Assembly (NCBI GenBank): GCA_900321915.1
Contig: ONXW01000007.1
Span: forward strand, 1 to 5,300
DNA: 5,300 bases
From: an uncultured Eubacteriales bacterium
GTDB lineage: Bacteria; Bacillota; Clostridia; Lachnospirales; Lachnospiraceae
Direction: 5' to 3'
Position numbers and translations under genes: made by a program. Under the pieces are notes generated by a model. That model made no database searches, was not told the origin of the DNA, and worked only from the letters and a program-made list of their open reading frames with translations. Positions 1 through 5,089 of this stretch are shown here, piece after piece (the first letter of the stretch is position 1; every line of letters starts with the position of its first letter).

Positions 1-317
1 ATTTCCGTATAGATGCGCCCCTCATACTGCTTCACCGTATCCAGGGCAGGGAAGGTGAATCCCCCGTGGAAGAATACGGTGCCGTCCGCCGGGGTTTTAG
101 TCTGTGCGGCGACGGATTCTCCTGCTGCCCCTGAGGTCTCTTCCGCGGAAGTCTCCTCCCCGGAAGCGCTCTCCGCTGCAGTTTCTTCCTGCGCTGCGGG
201 TTTATCTGTCCCTGCGGGTTTATTTCCGCCTCCACCGCAGGCCGCCAGGATAAAGGCGGCTGCCAGCGCCGGCAGGAGCCGGAGCATCCGGCTGCCAGAA
301 AAACTGTTTCTTCTCAT
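1..317 (-). CDS. Lipoprotein, N-terminal part (runs off the left edge)
   Basis: Open frame from an ATG at 317 to the window edge, 105 complete codons with no stop, so the C-terminus is missing. Seen: a lipoprotein signal peptide with a basic start (MRRN), a hydrophobic core and a lipobox LAAC at residues 24-27. Cys27 would be lipidated and the protein anchored on the outer face of the membrane. After GGGG comes a spacer of about 45 residues rich in Ala, Glu, Ser, Thr and Gly (roughly residues 31-77), typical of surface lipoproteins. A more ordinary sequence begins near residue 78 (DGTVFFHGGFTF). The start lies 15 nt after the stop of the cysteine desulfidase gene, with a purine-rich AAGAGAGAG before it, so the two are probably cotranscribed. 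The visible part does not identify a family. It could be a solute-binding or an enzymatic lipoprotein, and I assign no function. Confidence 0.82.
   Translation of the reverse strand, partial: MRRNSFSGSRMLRLLPALAAAFILAACGGGGNKPAGTDKPAAQEETAAESASGEETSAEETSGAAGESVAAQTKTPADGTVFFHGGFTFPALDTVKQYEGRIYTE
194..223. repeat. Short direct repeat inside the lipoprotein linker
   Basis: The 12-mer ctgcgggtttat occurs at 194-205 and again at 212-223, a period of 18 bp (six codons). It encodes two related KPA-containing units (NKPAG and DKPAA) at the start of the lipoprotein spacer. This is probably a small in-frame duplication in a low-constraint linker. Confidence 0.6.
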
Positions 318-332
318 ACTTTTCTCTCTCTT

Positions 333-1679
333 CTACAGGCTGGAATCTACATCTACCTTATCGATCATCACGTTCAGAATCTCTTTGTCTGTCTCCTTCA
401 TGCCGATCTTTCCGATGTATCCCATGTTCTTGATGGTATCCTCGACATCGCTCCTGACGAAGCCTTCGCCGCCCTGGAACTCCTTGGCGCTCATGCTCAT
501 GTAGTGCGCCATCAGGGCCGCGTGGACGGAGGACGCGATTTTGGCGGCGCAGCTGGGCTTCGCGCCGTCACAGACGATGCCGCCCACATTGCCCAGCGTA
601 TTGGTGATCGTTCCGCTGATCTCCTCATAGCTTCCGCCCGCCATGTATGTGATGGCCGCGCCGGCGCCGCAGGCAGCGCTGACCGCGCCGCAGAACGCGG
701 AGAGCGATCCGATGTAATGCTTGATATAGATGGACACCAGGTTGGAAACGCAGAGGCAGCGGTACATCTTTTCTTTTGAGAGATACCACTGTTCCGCGTA
801 GGTTACCACCGGCATGGTCACCGTGATGCCCTGGTTGCCGCTTCCGGAATTGATAATCACGGGCATGGGACATCCGCTCATCCTGGCGTCCGACCCTGCC
901 GCGGCCCTGGCGCAGGCCAGGGATTTCACATCCCTCCCCCAGTTCTCCAGGATGGTCTTGCCTACCCTGACGCCCCAGCGGTTATCGATGCCTTCCTGGG
1001 AAATGGCGGTGTTGCACCGGACCTGTTCCTCCAGGATATCCGATACTTCCGCGATATCCACCATATTTGCATAGTTGATGATCCCGCGGAGGGTCATCCG
1101 GGAGTAATCCGGTTCCTCCCCGTCCGTCTTTTTTCCCGTTCCGGGCTCCGTCCCCGCATGGTCCGCGGACCGGGTATCCTCTCCCTTTATCCTGTCCGGG
1201 TCTTTCCAGGGCCTGCCGTCCCGGAGAATCCTCGTGATATTGGTGTGGTTGTCAATAATCTCTACCAGGGATCTGTGGCCGCTGCGGAAAGCCTCACAGC
1301 AGATATACAGGTTCGGCACATCCTCCGCCAGATTTACGACGCACACGCCGTCCTCCAGCATCTTCCCGGTTTTCTCCCGCGCTTCGTCGGTCGCCCCGGA
1401 GATGACCTCCAGGCCCTTCCCGGCGTCTCCGCCCACTGCCCCCAGGACGGCTGCCGCCTCGATCCCTTTCAGGCCGCCGGAATTCGGCACTGTAACGCCC
1501 TTGACATTTTTAATGATATTGCCTGAACAGGTCACCTCCAGGTGTTCCGGCTGCGTTCCCAGCGCCTGCACCGCTTTGGCGGCCGCGTAAGCGATGGCGA
1601 TAGGCTCGGTGCATCCCATGGCGGGAACCAGCTCCGCCCGGAGAATTGCCGTATAATTTCTGCTCTCTTCTTCTCTCAT
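333..1679 (-). CDS. cyuA: L-cysteine desulfidase family protein (CyuA/YhaM, UPF0597; serine dehydratase alpha-like)
   Basis: Family knowledge: these cytoplasmic enzymes convert L-cysteine to pyruvate, ammonia and hydrogen sulfide, using an oxygen-labile [4Fe-4S] cluster. Seen in the 448-aa product: the N-terminal signature MGCTEP with Cys23, a candidate catalytic cysteine; the glycine-rich stretch NSGGLKGIEAAAVLGAVGG (about 66-84); the conserved SGCPMPVIINSGSGNQG block (268-284); and later cysteines in AFCGAVSAACGAG (330, 337) and GIVCDGAKPSCAAK (370, 377), from which cluster ligands would be drawn. The length is close to or slightly above the usual size. The excess is a hydrophilic stretch at about 157-192 rich in Asp, Glu, Lys and Gly. 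The start at 1679 is preceded by GGAAGGAAGG (1690-1699), about 10 nt upstream. A lipoprotein gene follows 15 nt after the stop. Cysteine catabolism or detoxification is the likely role. The symbol is by family resemblance, and activity on serine or another thiol amino acid cannot be excluded. Confidence 0.88.
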   Translation of the reverse strand: MREEESRNYTAILRAELVPAMGCTEPIAIAYAAAKAVQALGTQPEHLEVTCSGNIIKNVKGVTVPNSGGLKGIEAAAVLGAVGGDAGKGLEVISGATDEAREKTGKMLEDGVCVVNLAEDVPNLYICCEAFRSGHRSLVEIIDNHTNITRILRDGRPWKDPDRIKGEDTRSADHAGTEPGTGKKTDGEEPDYSRMTLRGIINYANMVDIAEVSDILEEQVRCNTAISQEGIDNRWGVRVGKTILENWGRDVKSLACARAAAGSDARMSGCPMPVIINSGSGNQGITVTMPVVTYAEQWYLSKEKMYRCLCVSNLVSIYIKHYIGSLSAFCGAVSAACGAGAAITYMAGGSYEEISGTITNTLGNVGGIVCDGAKPSCAAKIASSVHAALMAHYMSMSAKEFQGGEGFVRSDVEDTIKNMGYIGKIGMKETDKEILNVMIDKVDVDSSL

Positions 1680-1699
1680 ATCCTGTTTTCCTTCCTTCC

Positions 1700-1736
1700 G
1701 TCCCGTATCAGGGACAGTCCGGGGAACAGAATCCCC
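1700..1736 (-). other. Two small hairpins in the cysteine desulfidase leader
   Basis: In the untranslated leader, GTCCC/GGGAC pair (1700-1704 with 1711-1715, 6-nt loop), and GGGGA/TCCCC pair (1721-1725 with 1732-1736, 6-nt loop). Neither is followed by a U-tract, so they are not terminators. They may only affect mRNA stability or access to the ribosome binding site. They do not match any RNA family I recognise. Confidence 0.3.
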
Positions 1737-1768
1737 CCATCCCGCGCGCCGCGCTCATGCTAAATTTT

Positions 1769-1796
1769 ATTATAATACAAAACGTCAGGTTATCAT
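1769..1796 (-). promoter_or_regulatory. Possible promoter for the cysteine desulfidase-lipoprotein pair
   Basis: On the minus strand, a consensus -10 TATAAT (1769-1774) lies 16 bp from ATGATA (1791-1796), a 4-of-6 match to the -35 consensus. The site is just beyond the terminator of the upstream peptidase gene and about 90 bp before the desulfidase start, where a promoter is expected. The AT-rich block makes the exact -10 register ambiguous, and TATAAT also reads on the plus strand at 1771-1776. Confidence 0.45.
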
Positions 1797-1800
1797 ACCG

Positions 1801-1832
1801 AAAAAAAAAACGCATCCCCTTTCAGGGATGCG
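1801..1832 (-). terminator. Rho-independent terminator after the M14 peptidase gene
   Basis: A perfect 8-bp stem (CGCATCCC at 1811-1818 with GGGATGCG at 1825-1832, 6-nt loop) is followed on the minus strand by a run of ten T (1801-1810). It begins 13 nt after the peptidase stop codon. It insulates the peptidase from the desulfidase transcription unit. Confidence 0.95.
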
Positions 1833-1845
1833 GTGGCTTAAACAA

Positions 1846-3066
1846 TCAGTGATTCAGAACATATTCCGCAATAATTCCCGGAATGGCTTTCGTGTTCTGC
1901 CAGATTACCGGATATTCCGCAAAGTTGACCGGGCACTCGCTTCCGCCCATCTCAACCGTCAGGCTGGGGATGGTGGAAACCTTCTGTATCCAGTCCTTAA
2001 ATCCGCCGTGTCCAAGGTTTCCGAGAATACCGAATCCGGAAATATCATGTACCAGGGAGGCAATCTCGAAAGAGGTCTGAGCGGCGTTGTTGTTGAATGC
2101 ATCCCAGTACAGGATGTTGCCCGTGGAGTGATAGCTGATGGTAGCGCTGAAGCGGTTGCTGTTCGCCAGATTCGCCAGGGCTTTGGACTCCGGCTCGGAC
2201 AGCGGGGCGGATCCTTTATAACCTACGGCGCGCCCGTATCCCGCGTCCACAATCTCCTGCCAGTTCGCGTCAAAGTTGTGGTTGAGGTCCACGCCCGCCG
2301 CATTGCTCTTCCAGCGTCTGAGGTAGGCCGCGTAATCCGCCGCGCCGGCACGGCCCGTGGCCGTGTCCATGGCAAACCCGTTCTGCATGATCTCGCGGTA
2401 TTTCGGGTTTTTCACACCCGCTTCCCCCAGCTGGCTGATGGAAATCCCGTCCGGATTCGCCATCGGCACAAAGTGGAAGCACACCTGCTGCAGCATCTCG
2501 GAAACCGGCTTCCCGTTGAAGGTCCCCCCGTTCGCCGCGCCGTTCAGCAGCGCGTCAATCTGCTGCATGGTGATGGTAGATACGATATATTCCCGTCCGT
2601 GAATTCCCGCCTGGACAAGGATCTTTTTCTGCGCGTTCGGATTACCCACGATGACATCGTAGATGGTCCTGCCGTCCAGGGAGGTGCCGATGCTGTTGAC
2701 CTTCACCAGGCTTGGATAAGTCTGCTTCATCTTATTCAGGTCATGAACCATCATATCATAGGAGTACATGTCGATGGCCGCGGCCTGCGGGTTCGCGTTC
2801 GGCATGTCATAATAGTTGTCCGCCGAAAGCAGCGCCGGCGCGACAGCTTTGTTTACCTGGGACCCCACATTCTGTGCCGCGGCCGCCGCCATACCGGCCA
2901 GCTGCTGTGCGTACTCCTCGGCATCCCCGGGACCTATGTGGGGTATCTCGACACCAAGCTCATCGGAAGGTCCCGCGTATGTGACGATACTGTATATCGG
3001 CGCGGCGACAATCAGGGCCGCCGTGATAATTCCCGCAATTGTCTGAATTATTCCTTTTCGGATCAT
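1846..3066 (-). CDS. Secreted or membrane-anchored M14 zinc metallopeptidase, probably gamma-D-glutamyl-diamino acid endopeptidase-like
   Basis: M14 (carboxypeptidase A fold) peptidases hydrolyse peptide bonds with one zinc; bacterial members often cut peptidoglycan stem peptides. Seen in the 406-aa product: a signal peptide or N-terminal anchor (residues about 5-30, after MIRK); an Ala/Gln-rich linker; zinc ligands His156 and Glu159 in AGIHGREY; NPDG (204-207); DLNHNFDANW (260-269); SEPES (290-294); the third zinc ligand His313 in ISYHSTG; and the catalytic Glu372 in SLTVEMGG. GFKDW before the catalytic strand resembles the peptidoglycan-peptide branch. The residue aligned with the carboxylate-binding Arg of classic carboxypeptidases is His263. 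I chose the ATG at 3066 over the in-frame one at 3144 for three reasons: it has AAAGGA (3073-3078) 6 nt upstream, it gives a clean signal sequence, and the promoter at 3104-3132 lies downstream of the longer start. Substrate is inferred. Confidence 0.9.
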   Translation of the reverse strand: MIRKGIIQTIAGIITAALIVAAPIYSIVTYAGPSDELGVEIPHIGPGDAEEYAQQLAGMAAAAAQNVGSQVNKAVAPALLSADNYYDMPNANPQAAAIDMYSYDMMVHDLNKMKQTYPSLVKVNSIGTSLDGRTIYDVIVGNPNAQKKILVQAGIHGREYIVSTITMQQIDALLNGAANGGTFNGKPVSEMLQQVCFHFVPMANPDGISISQLGEAGVKNPKYREIMQNGFAMDTATGRAGAADYAAYLRRWKSNAAGVDLNHNFDANWQEIVDAGYGRAVGYKGSAPLSEPESKALANLANSNRFSATISYHSTGNILYWDAFNNNAAQTSFEIASLVHDISGFGILGNLGHGGFKDWIQKVSTIPSLTVEMGGSECPVNFAEYPVIWQNTKAIPGIIAEYVLNH

Positions 3067-3072
3067 GGCTTT

Positions 3073-3078
3073 TCCTTT
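3073..3078 (-). promoter_or_regulatory. Ribosome binding site of the M14 peptidase
   Basis: AAAGGA on the minus strand lies 6 nt before the ATG at 3066. It supports this start against the upstream in-frame ATG at 3144. Confidence 0.75.
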
Positions 3079-3103
3079 CGGGCAAATCTCTGATGACTTC
3101 CTC

Positions 3104-3132
3104 AGTATACCCGGGACAGGGCCGAAAAGCAA
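3104..3132 (-). promoter_or_regulatory. Promoter of the M14 peptidase gene
   Basis: TTGCTT (-35, 3127-3132) and TATACT (-10, 3104-3109) are separated by exactly 17 bp on the minus strand. Transcription would begin near 3097, giving a leader of about 30 nt before the ATG at 3066. The gene can therefore be expressed independently of the upstream decarboxylase subunits, for which I see no clear terminator. Confidence 0.75.
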
Positions 3133-3136
3133 CGAA

Positions 3137-3163
3137 TGTAACAAGGATGTAAATATTTGTAAG
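3137..3163. promoter_or_regulatory. Three phased direct repeats (TTACA/TGTAA), candidate response-regulator box
   Basis: On the minus strand CTTACA (3158-3163), TTTACA (3148-3153) and GTTACA (3137-3142) are spaced by 4 and 5 nt, one per helical turn, ending 4 nt upstream of the -35 box. Read on the plus strand they are TGTAAC-N5-TGTAAA-N4-TGTAAG. Known consensus motifs of OmpR-family regulators in Firmicutes fit: WalR (TGTWAH-N5-TGTWAH) and PhoP (TTWACA-type direct repeats). The regulator is inferred. AT-richness downstream of the preceding gene is the null explanation. Confidence 0.5.
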
Positions 3164-3167
3164 GTTC

Positions 3168-3293
3168 TTATTTCAGCTTCTGAAGCGCAAGAACCACCAG
3201 CGTAATCAGGACGACAACCACAAAAATGCCGCCCATGCCCTGCGCCATAATCTTCAGGGCCGTCATAAAATTGGACATAATCTCAGGACTCAT
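3168..3293 (-). CDS. Small OadG-like membrane subunit (41 aa) of a Na+-translocating decarboxylase
   Basis: A 41-residue protein: a short amphipathic N-terminus, then one membrane span at about residues 21-38 introduced by GMGGIF and ended by QKLK. Family knowledge: gamma/delta subunits of sodium-pumping decarboxylases (OadG, MmdD) begin with a similar M-x-x-GMG-x-x-F plus hydrophobic helix, and the cytoplasmic tail that follows binds the other subunits. Here the tail is absent and the protein stops at the end of the helix. The start at 3293 has the same GGAAGGAGG (3299-3307) and 5-nt spacing as the beta-subunit gene, and an earlier in-frame ATG at 3383 would lie inside that gene. It begins 19 nt after the beta-subunit stop, so the two are translated from one message. 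The probable role is assembly or stabilisation of the beta subunit. Because it is so short, the assignment rests on pattern plus neighbour. Confidence 0.75.
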   Translation of the reverse strand: MSPEIMSNFMTALKIMAQGMGGIFVVVVLITLVVLALQKLK

Positions 3294-3298
3294 TGTAT

Positions 3299-3307
3299 CC
3301 TCCTTCC
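3299..3307 (-). promoter_or_regulatory. Ribosome binding site of the 41-aa subunit
   Basis: GGAAGGAGG on the minus strand, 5 nt before the ATG at 3293. It is a near-perfect Shine-Dalgarno and fixes the short start, which makes the 41-aa product credible as a real gene. Confidence 0.9.
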
Positions 3308-3312
3308 GTCTG

Positions 3313-4449
3313 TCACAGCACCGCGGTGACCAGCTTGATGACAAGGCCGCCCGCGATAACAGAAGCGATCTGGCCGGAGACATTTGCCCCCGCCGCGTGC
3401 ATCAGGATAATATTGCCGGGCTGCTCTTTGATCGCCATCTTCTGCACCACCCTGGATGACATGGGAAAGGCGGAAATCCCCGCCGCGCCGATCATCGGGT
3501 TAATCTTGTTCTTCAGGAACAGGTTCAGGAATTTCGCGAACATCACGCCGCCGATGGTGTCAAAGACAAAGGCAACAAGGCCGATGGCCAGGATCATGAG
3601 GGTGTCCACCCGCACGAATTCCTCCGCCCGCATGCTGAAGGAGATGGTAATTCCGAGCAGGAGCGTGATCAGGTTTGCCAGTTCGTTCTGCGCCGTGTTG
3701 GAGAGATTGTTCAGCACGCCGCACTCCCGGAGCAGGTTTCCGAACATCAGGAAGCCCACCAGGGCCACGGAGGCCGGGGAAATGAGGCCGACGATGATGG
3801 TCGTGATTATCGGGAACAGGATCCTCGTCTTCCTCGTCACAGATCCGGAATTGTACTGCATCCGGATACAGCGCTCTTTCTTCGTGGTAACAAGCCGGAT
3901 GGCAAAAGGCTGGATGATAGGCACCAGCGCCATATACGAATAGGCAGCCACCGCGATGGCGCCGACATACCGGGAATGGAGAATCTGGGATACCAGGATC
4001 GAGGTGGGCCCGTCCGCCGCCCCGATGATGCCGATGGAAGCGGCGTCTTTCAGGTCAAAGCCGAGAAGCGTCGCCAGGCAGATGGCAAAGAAGATGCCGA
4101 ACTGGGCTGCCGCGCCGAACAGGAACATCACCGGCTGGGACAGGAGCGGCCCGAAGTCAATCATCGCACCGATGCCGATGAACAGCAGTACCGGCAGGGC
4201 TTCCGAAGCTTCGATGGTCGTCCGGAACAGCCACTCAATAATGCCCTGTGTCTCCCCGATGCCCTGCATCATCTGGTTAATGACGCCGCTCATGGGGAGA
4301 TTGACCATAATCGCGCCGAAACCCATGGGAAGCAGGAGCGACGGCTCATATTCCTTCACGATCGCCAGCCATATCAGCAGGCCGCCGACCACATACATCA
4401 CAATTTCCTGCGGCGTCACCGCGAGGATTCCTTCCAGCAAAAAATCCAT
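3313..4449 (-). CDS. gcdB: Na+-translocating decarboxylase beta subunit (GcdB/OadB/MmdB family)
   Basis: The membrane subunit of biotin-dependent sodium pumps: it decarboxylates carboxybiotin and exports Na+. Seen in 378 aa: a multi-span protein of about nine or more hydrophobic helices; the signature GIIGAADGPTSILVS with Asp146; AAYSYMALVPIIQP with Tyr172; and NPMIGAAGISAFPMSSR with Asn317, Gly321, Ser326 and Arg333. These match the spacing of the residues known to be functional in Klebsiella OadB (D203, Y229, N373, G377, S382, R389), so the pump chemistry looks intact. Length fits GcdB (about 375 aa). I chose the start at 4449 because GGAAGGAGG lies 5 nt upstream; the in-frame ATG at 4494 falls inside the terminator hairpin. 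A small OadG-like gene follows. No alpha subunit or biotin carrier is adjacent, so the partner substrate (oxaloacetate, glutaconyl-CoA or methylmalonyl-CoA) cannot be told. The upstream leader contains a riboswitch-terminator. The symbol denotes the family only. Confidence 0.92.
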   Translation of the reverse strand: MDFLLEGILAVTPQEIVMYVVGGLLIWLAIVKEYEPSLLLPMGFGAIMVNLPMSGVINQMMQGIGETQGIIEWLFRTTIEASEALPVLLFIGIGAMIDFGPLLSQPVMFLFGAAAQFGIFFAICLATLLGFDLKDAASIGIIGAADGPTSILVSQILHSRYVGAIAVAAYSYMALVPIIQPFAIRLVTTKKERCIRMQYNSGSVTRKTRILFPIITTIIVGLISPASVALVGFLMFGNLLRECGVLNNLSNTAQNELANLITLLLGITISFSMRAEEFVRVDTLMILAIGLVAFVFDTIGGVMFAKFLNLFLKNKINPMIGAAGISAFPMSSRVVQKMAIKEQPGNIILMHAAGANVSGQIASVIAGGLVIKLVTAVL

Positions 4450-4454
4450 GCCTT

Positions 4455-4463
4455 CCTCCTTCC
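4455..4463 (-). promoter_or_regulatory. Ribosome binding site of the beta subunit
   Basis: GGAAGGAGG on the minus strand, 5 nt before the ATG at 4449 and 7 nt past the terminator's U-rich tract. Only transcripts that read through the terminator contain it. It decides the start. Confidence 0.92.
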
Positions 4464-4470
4464 GTTTACG

Positions 4471-4519
4471 GAAAAGAAAAAAGACTTTTAACATGCCGTG
4501 ACAGCATGTTAAAAGTCTT
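4471..4519 (-). terminator. Intrinsic terminator in the beta-subunit leader (riboswitch expression platform)
   Basis: A perfect 16-bp inverted repeat (4481-4496 with 4504-4519, 7-nt loop) is followed on the minus strand by TTTTCTTTTC. It lies between the promoter at 4636-4664 and the beta-subunit start at 4449. Its 5' arm, AAGACTTTTAACATGC, includes the 3' strand of aptamer helix P1 (CTTTTAAC, 4508-4515). The two structures therefore exclude each other, which is the arrangement of a transcription-terminating riboswitch that is ON when ligand is bound. Confidence 0.9.
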
Positions 4520-4629
4520 GTCCCTACAAAGTATTATATCTGTCGGGCATACAGCCATGGGAAACACCCAGGGTATGTTGACTGTATGCGTGCAGGACGT
4601 GCGCCCGCACTCGACTACTCCCTCTTAAC
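4508..4629 (-). ncRNA. Riboswitch aptamer, yybP-ykoY (Mn2+) like
   Basis: Transcript landmarks in order: GUUAAGAG (P1 5' strand, 4622-4629); GGAGUAG (4615-4621); a 7-bp hairpin GUGCGGG/CCUGCAC (4604-4610 with 4590-4596); an 8-bp helix GCAUACAG/CUGUAUGC (4582-4589 with 4547-4554) enclosing UCAACAUACC and a GC hairpin; a small ACAGA/UUUGU hairpin; ACAAGA; and P1 3' strand CUUUUAAC (4508-4515). As known for yybP-ykoY RNAs, (P1)GGAGUAG near the 5' end, an ACAUAC internal segment and AAGA before the P1 3' strand are the hallmark positions. That class binds Mn2+ and usually controls manganese or cation efflux genes. Here the downstream gene is a cation-pump subunit. The assignment as a metal-sensing riboswitch is strong from structure. 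The ligand is less certain, and Na+ deserves consideration because of the target gene. Confidence 0.8.
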
Positions 4630-4635
4630 GAGAGG

Positions 4636-4664
4636 ATGATAACACACCGGCGCCCCCGCGTCAA
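4636..4664 (-). promoter_or_regulatory. Promoter of the riboswitch/beta-subunit operon
   Basis: TTGACG (-35, 4659-4664) and TATCAT (-10, 4636-4641) with a 17-bp spacer on the minus strand. The predicted start is near 4629, the first base of aptamer helix P1. It lies 10 bp beyond the stop codon of the Asp23-family gene, so the pump module is a transcription unit of its own. Confidence 0.85.
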
Positions 4665-4674
4665 GAAAGAATGT

Positions 4675-5058
4675 TTAAGCTTCGTCCTCCAGCTCGACCC
4701 CGGCAATTTTAATATTGACGTCCAGCACGCTCAGGCCGGTCATGTTGTCGATGGTCTCCTTGACCTTGTCCTGCACTTTGACGGATACCTGGGGAATGCT
4801 GTAGCCGTATTTCATGATGAGCGTCAGATCCACGCTCACATGGCCTTCCTCGACGCTGACCCTGACGCCCCGGTTCAGGTTCTTCATTCCGAGCTTTCCG
4901 AGCATCTCATTGCTCGGATTGCCGGACAGGGAAGCAACCCCCGGCACCTCCGTGGCCGCCAGCGCTGCGATGGTCGCCACCACCTCATCGGCAATCTTGA
5001 CTTCGCCGATGGCTTCATTTTCCTCAAGCTCAATTAAACTCTTATCATTCTCAGACAT
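4675..5058 (-). CDS. Asp23/Gls24 family envelope stress response protein
   Basis: A 127-aa soluble protein with the Asp23/Gls24 (YqhY/YloU-type) pattern. An acidic N-terminus (MSENDKSLIELEENEA) is followed by GEVKIADEVVATIAALAATEVPGVASLSG (about 18-46), which is the diagnostic start of the domain. Alternating strand-like segments follow (GVRVSVEEGHVSVDLTLIMKYG, IPQVSVKVQDKVKETIDNMTGL, VLDVNIKIAGVELE), with an acidic end. Family members are cytoplasmic or membrane-associated proteins linked to cell envelope stress or, for YqhY, to fatty acid synthesis control; their molecular activity is not well known. The start at 5058 has GGGAGGT (5065-5071) 6 nt upstream. It sits 31 nt after rlmH with no terminator between them, so cotranscription is likely. 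Transcripts continuing past its stop would meet the riboswitch terminator. Confidence 0.88.
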   Translation of the reverse strand: MSENDKSLIELEENEAIGEVKIADEVVATIAALAATEVPGVASLSGNPSNEMLGKLGMKNLNRGVRVSVEEGHVSVDLTLIMKYGYSIPQVSVKVQDKVKETIDNMTGLSVLDVNIKIAGVELEDEA

Positions 5059-5089
5059 CAGGTTACCTCCCTCATGATTTGCTGAATTC

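Noticed and set aside
32..235. Minus-strand open frame of 67 codons
   Set aside because: It is in a different frame from the lipoprotein. The frame read from 317 has a proper signal peptide and stays open to the window edge.
13..504. Plus-strand open frame of 163 codons
   Set aside because: It lies across the lipoprotein start and the desulfidase C-terminus on the other strand. The minus-strand frames carry a lipobox and family motifs.
1828..3093. Plus-strand open frame of 421 codons
   Set aside because: It is antisense to the M14 peptidase, whose zinc and catalytic motifs, signal sequence, promoter and terminator are all in place. The antisense translation is rich in Arg, Val and His with no family pattern, and it starts inside the peptidase terminator.
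3067..3144. 26-residue N-terminal extension of the M14 peptidase from an ATG at 3144
   Set aside because: It would start upstream of the predicted promoter and transcription start and would bury the signal sequence.
3293..3943. Plus-strand open frame of 216 codons, and others antisense to the beta subunit (3956-4501, 3976-4491)
   Set aside because: These are shadows of the GC-rich beta-subunit gene. They have no ribosome binding sites, and the protein sequences have no membrane or domain pattern.
4450..4494. 15-residue N-terminal extension of the beta subunit from an ATG at 4494
   Set aside because: That ATG lies inside the terminator hairpin and has no Shine-Dalgarno, whereas the ATG at 4449 has a near-perfect one.
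4481..4519. Inverted repeat as an insertion-sequence end or attachment site
   Set aside because: The 16-bp arms with a 7-nt loop and a following T-rich tract are fully explained as an intrinsic terminator. No transposase or target duplication is nearby.
4524..4706. Minus-strand 60-codon open frame in the leader
   Set aside because: It spans the promoter, the riboswitch and the end of the Asp23-family gene. It has no supporting ribosome binding site, and RNA structure explains the sequence better.
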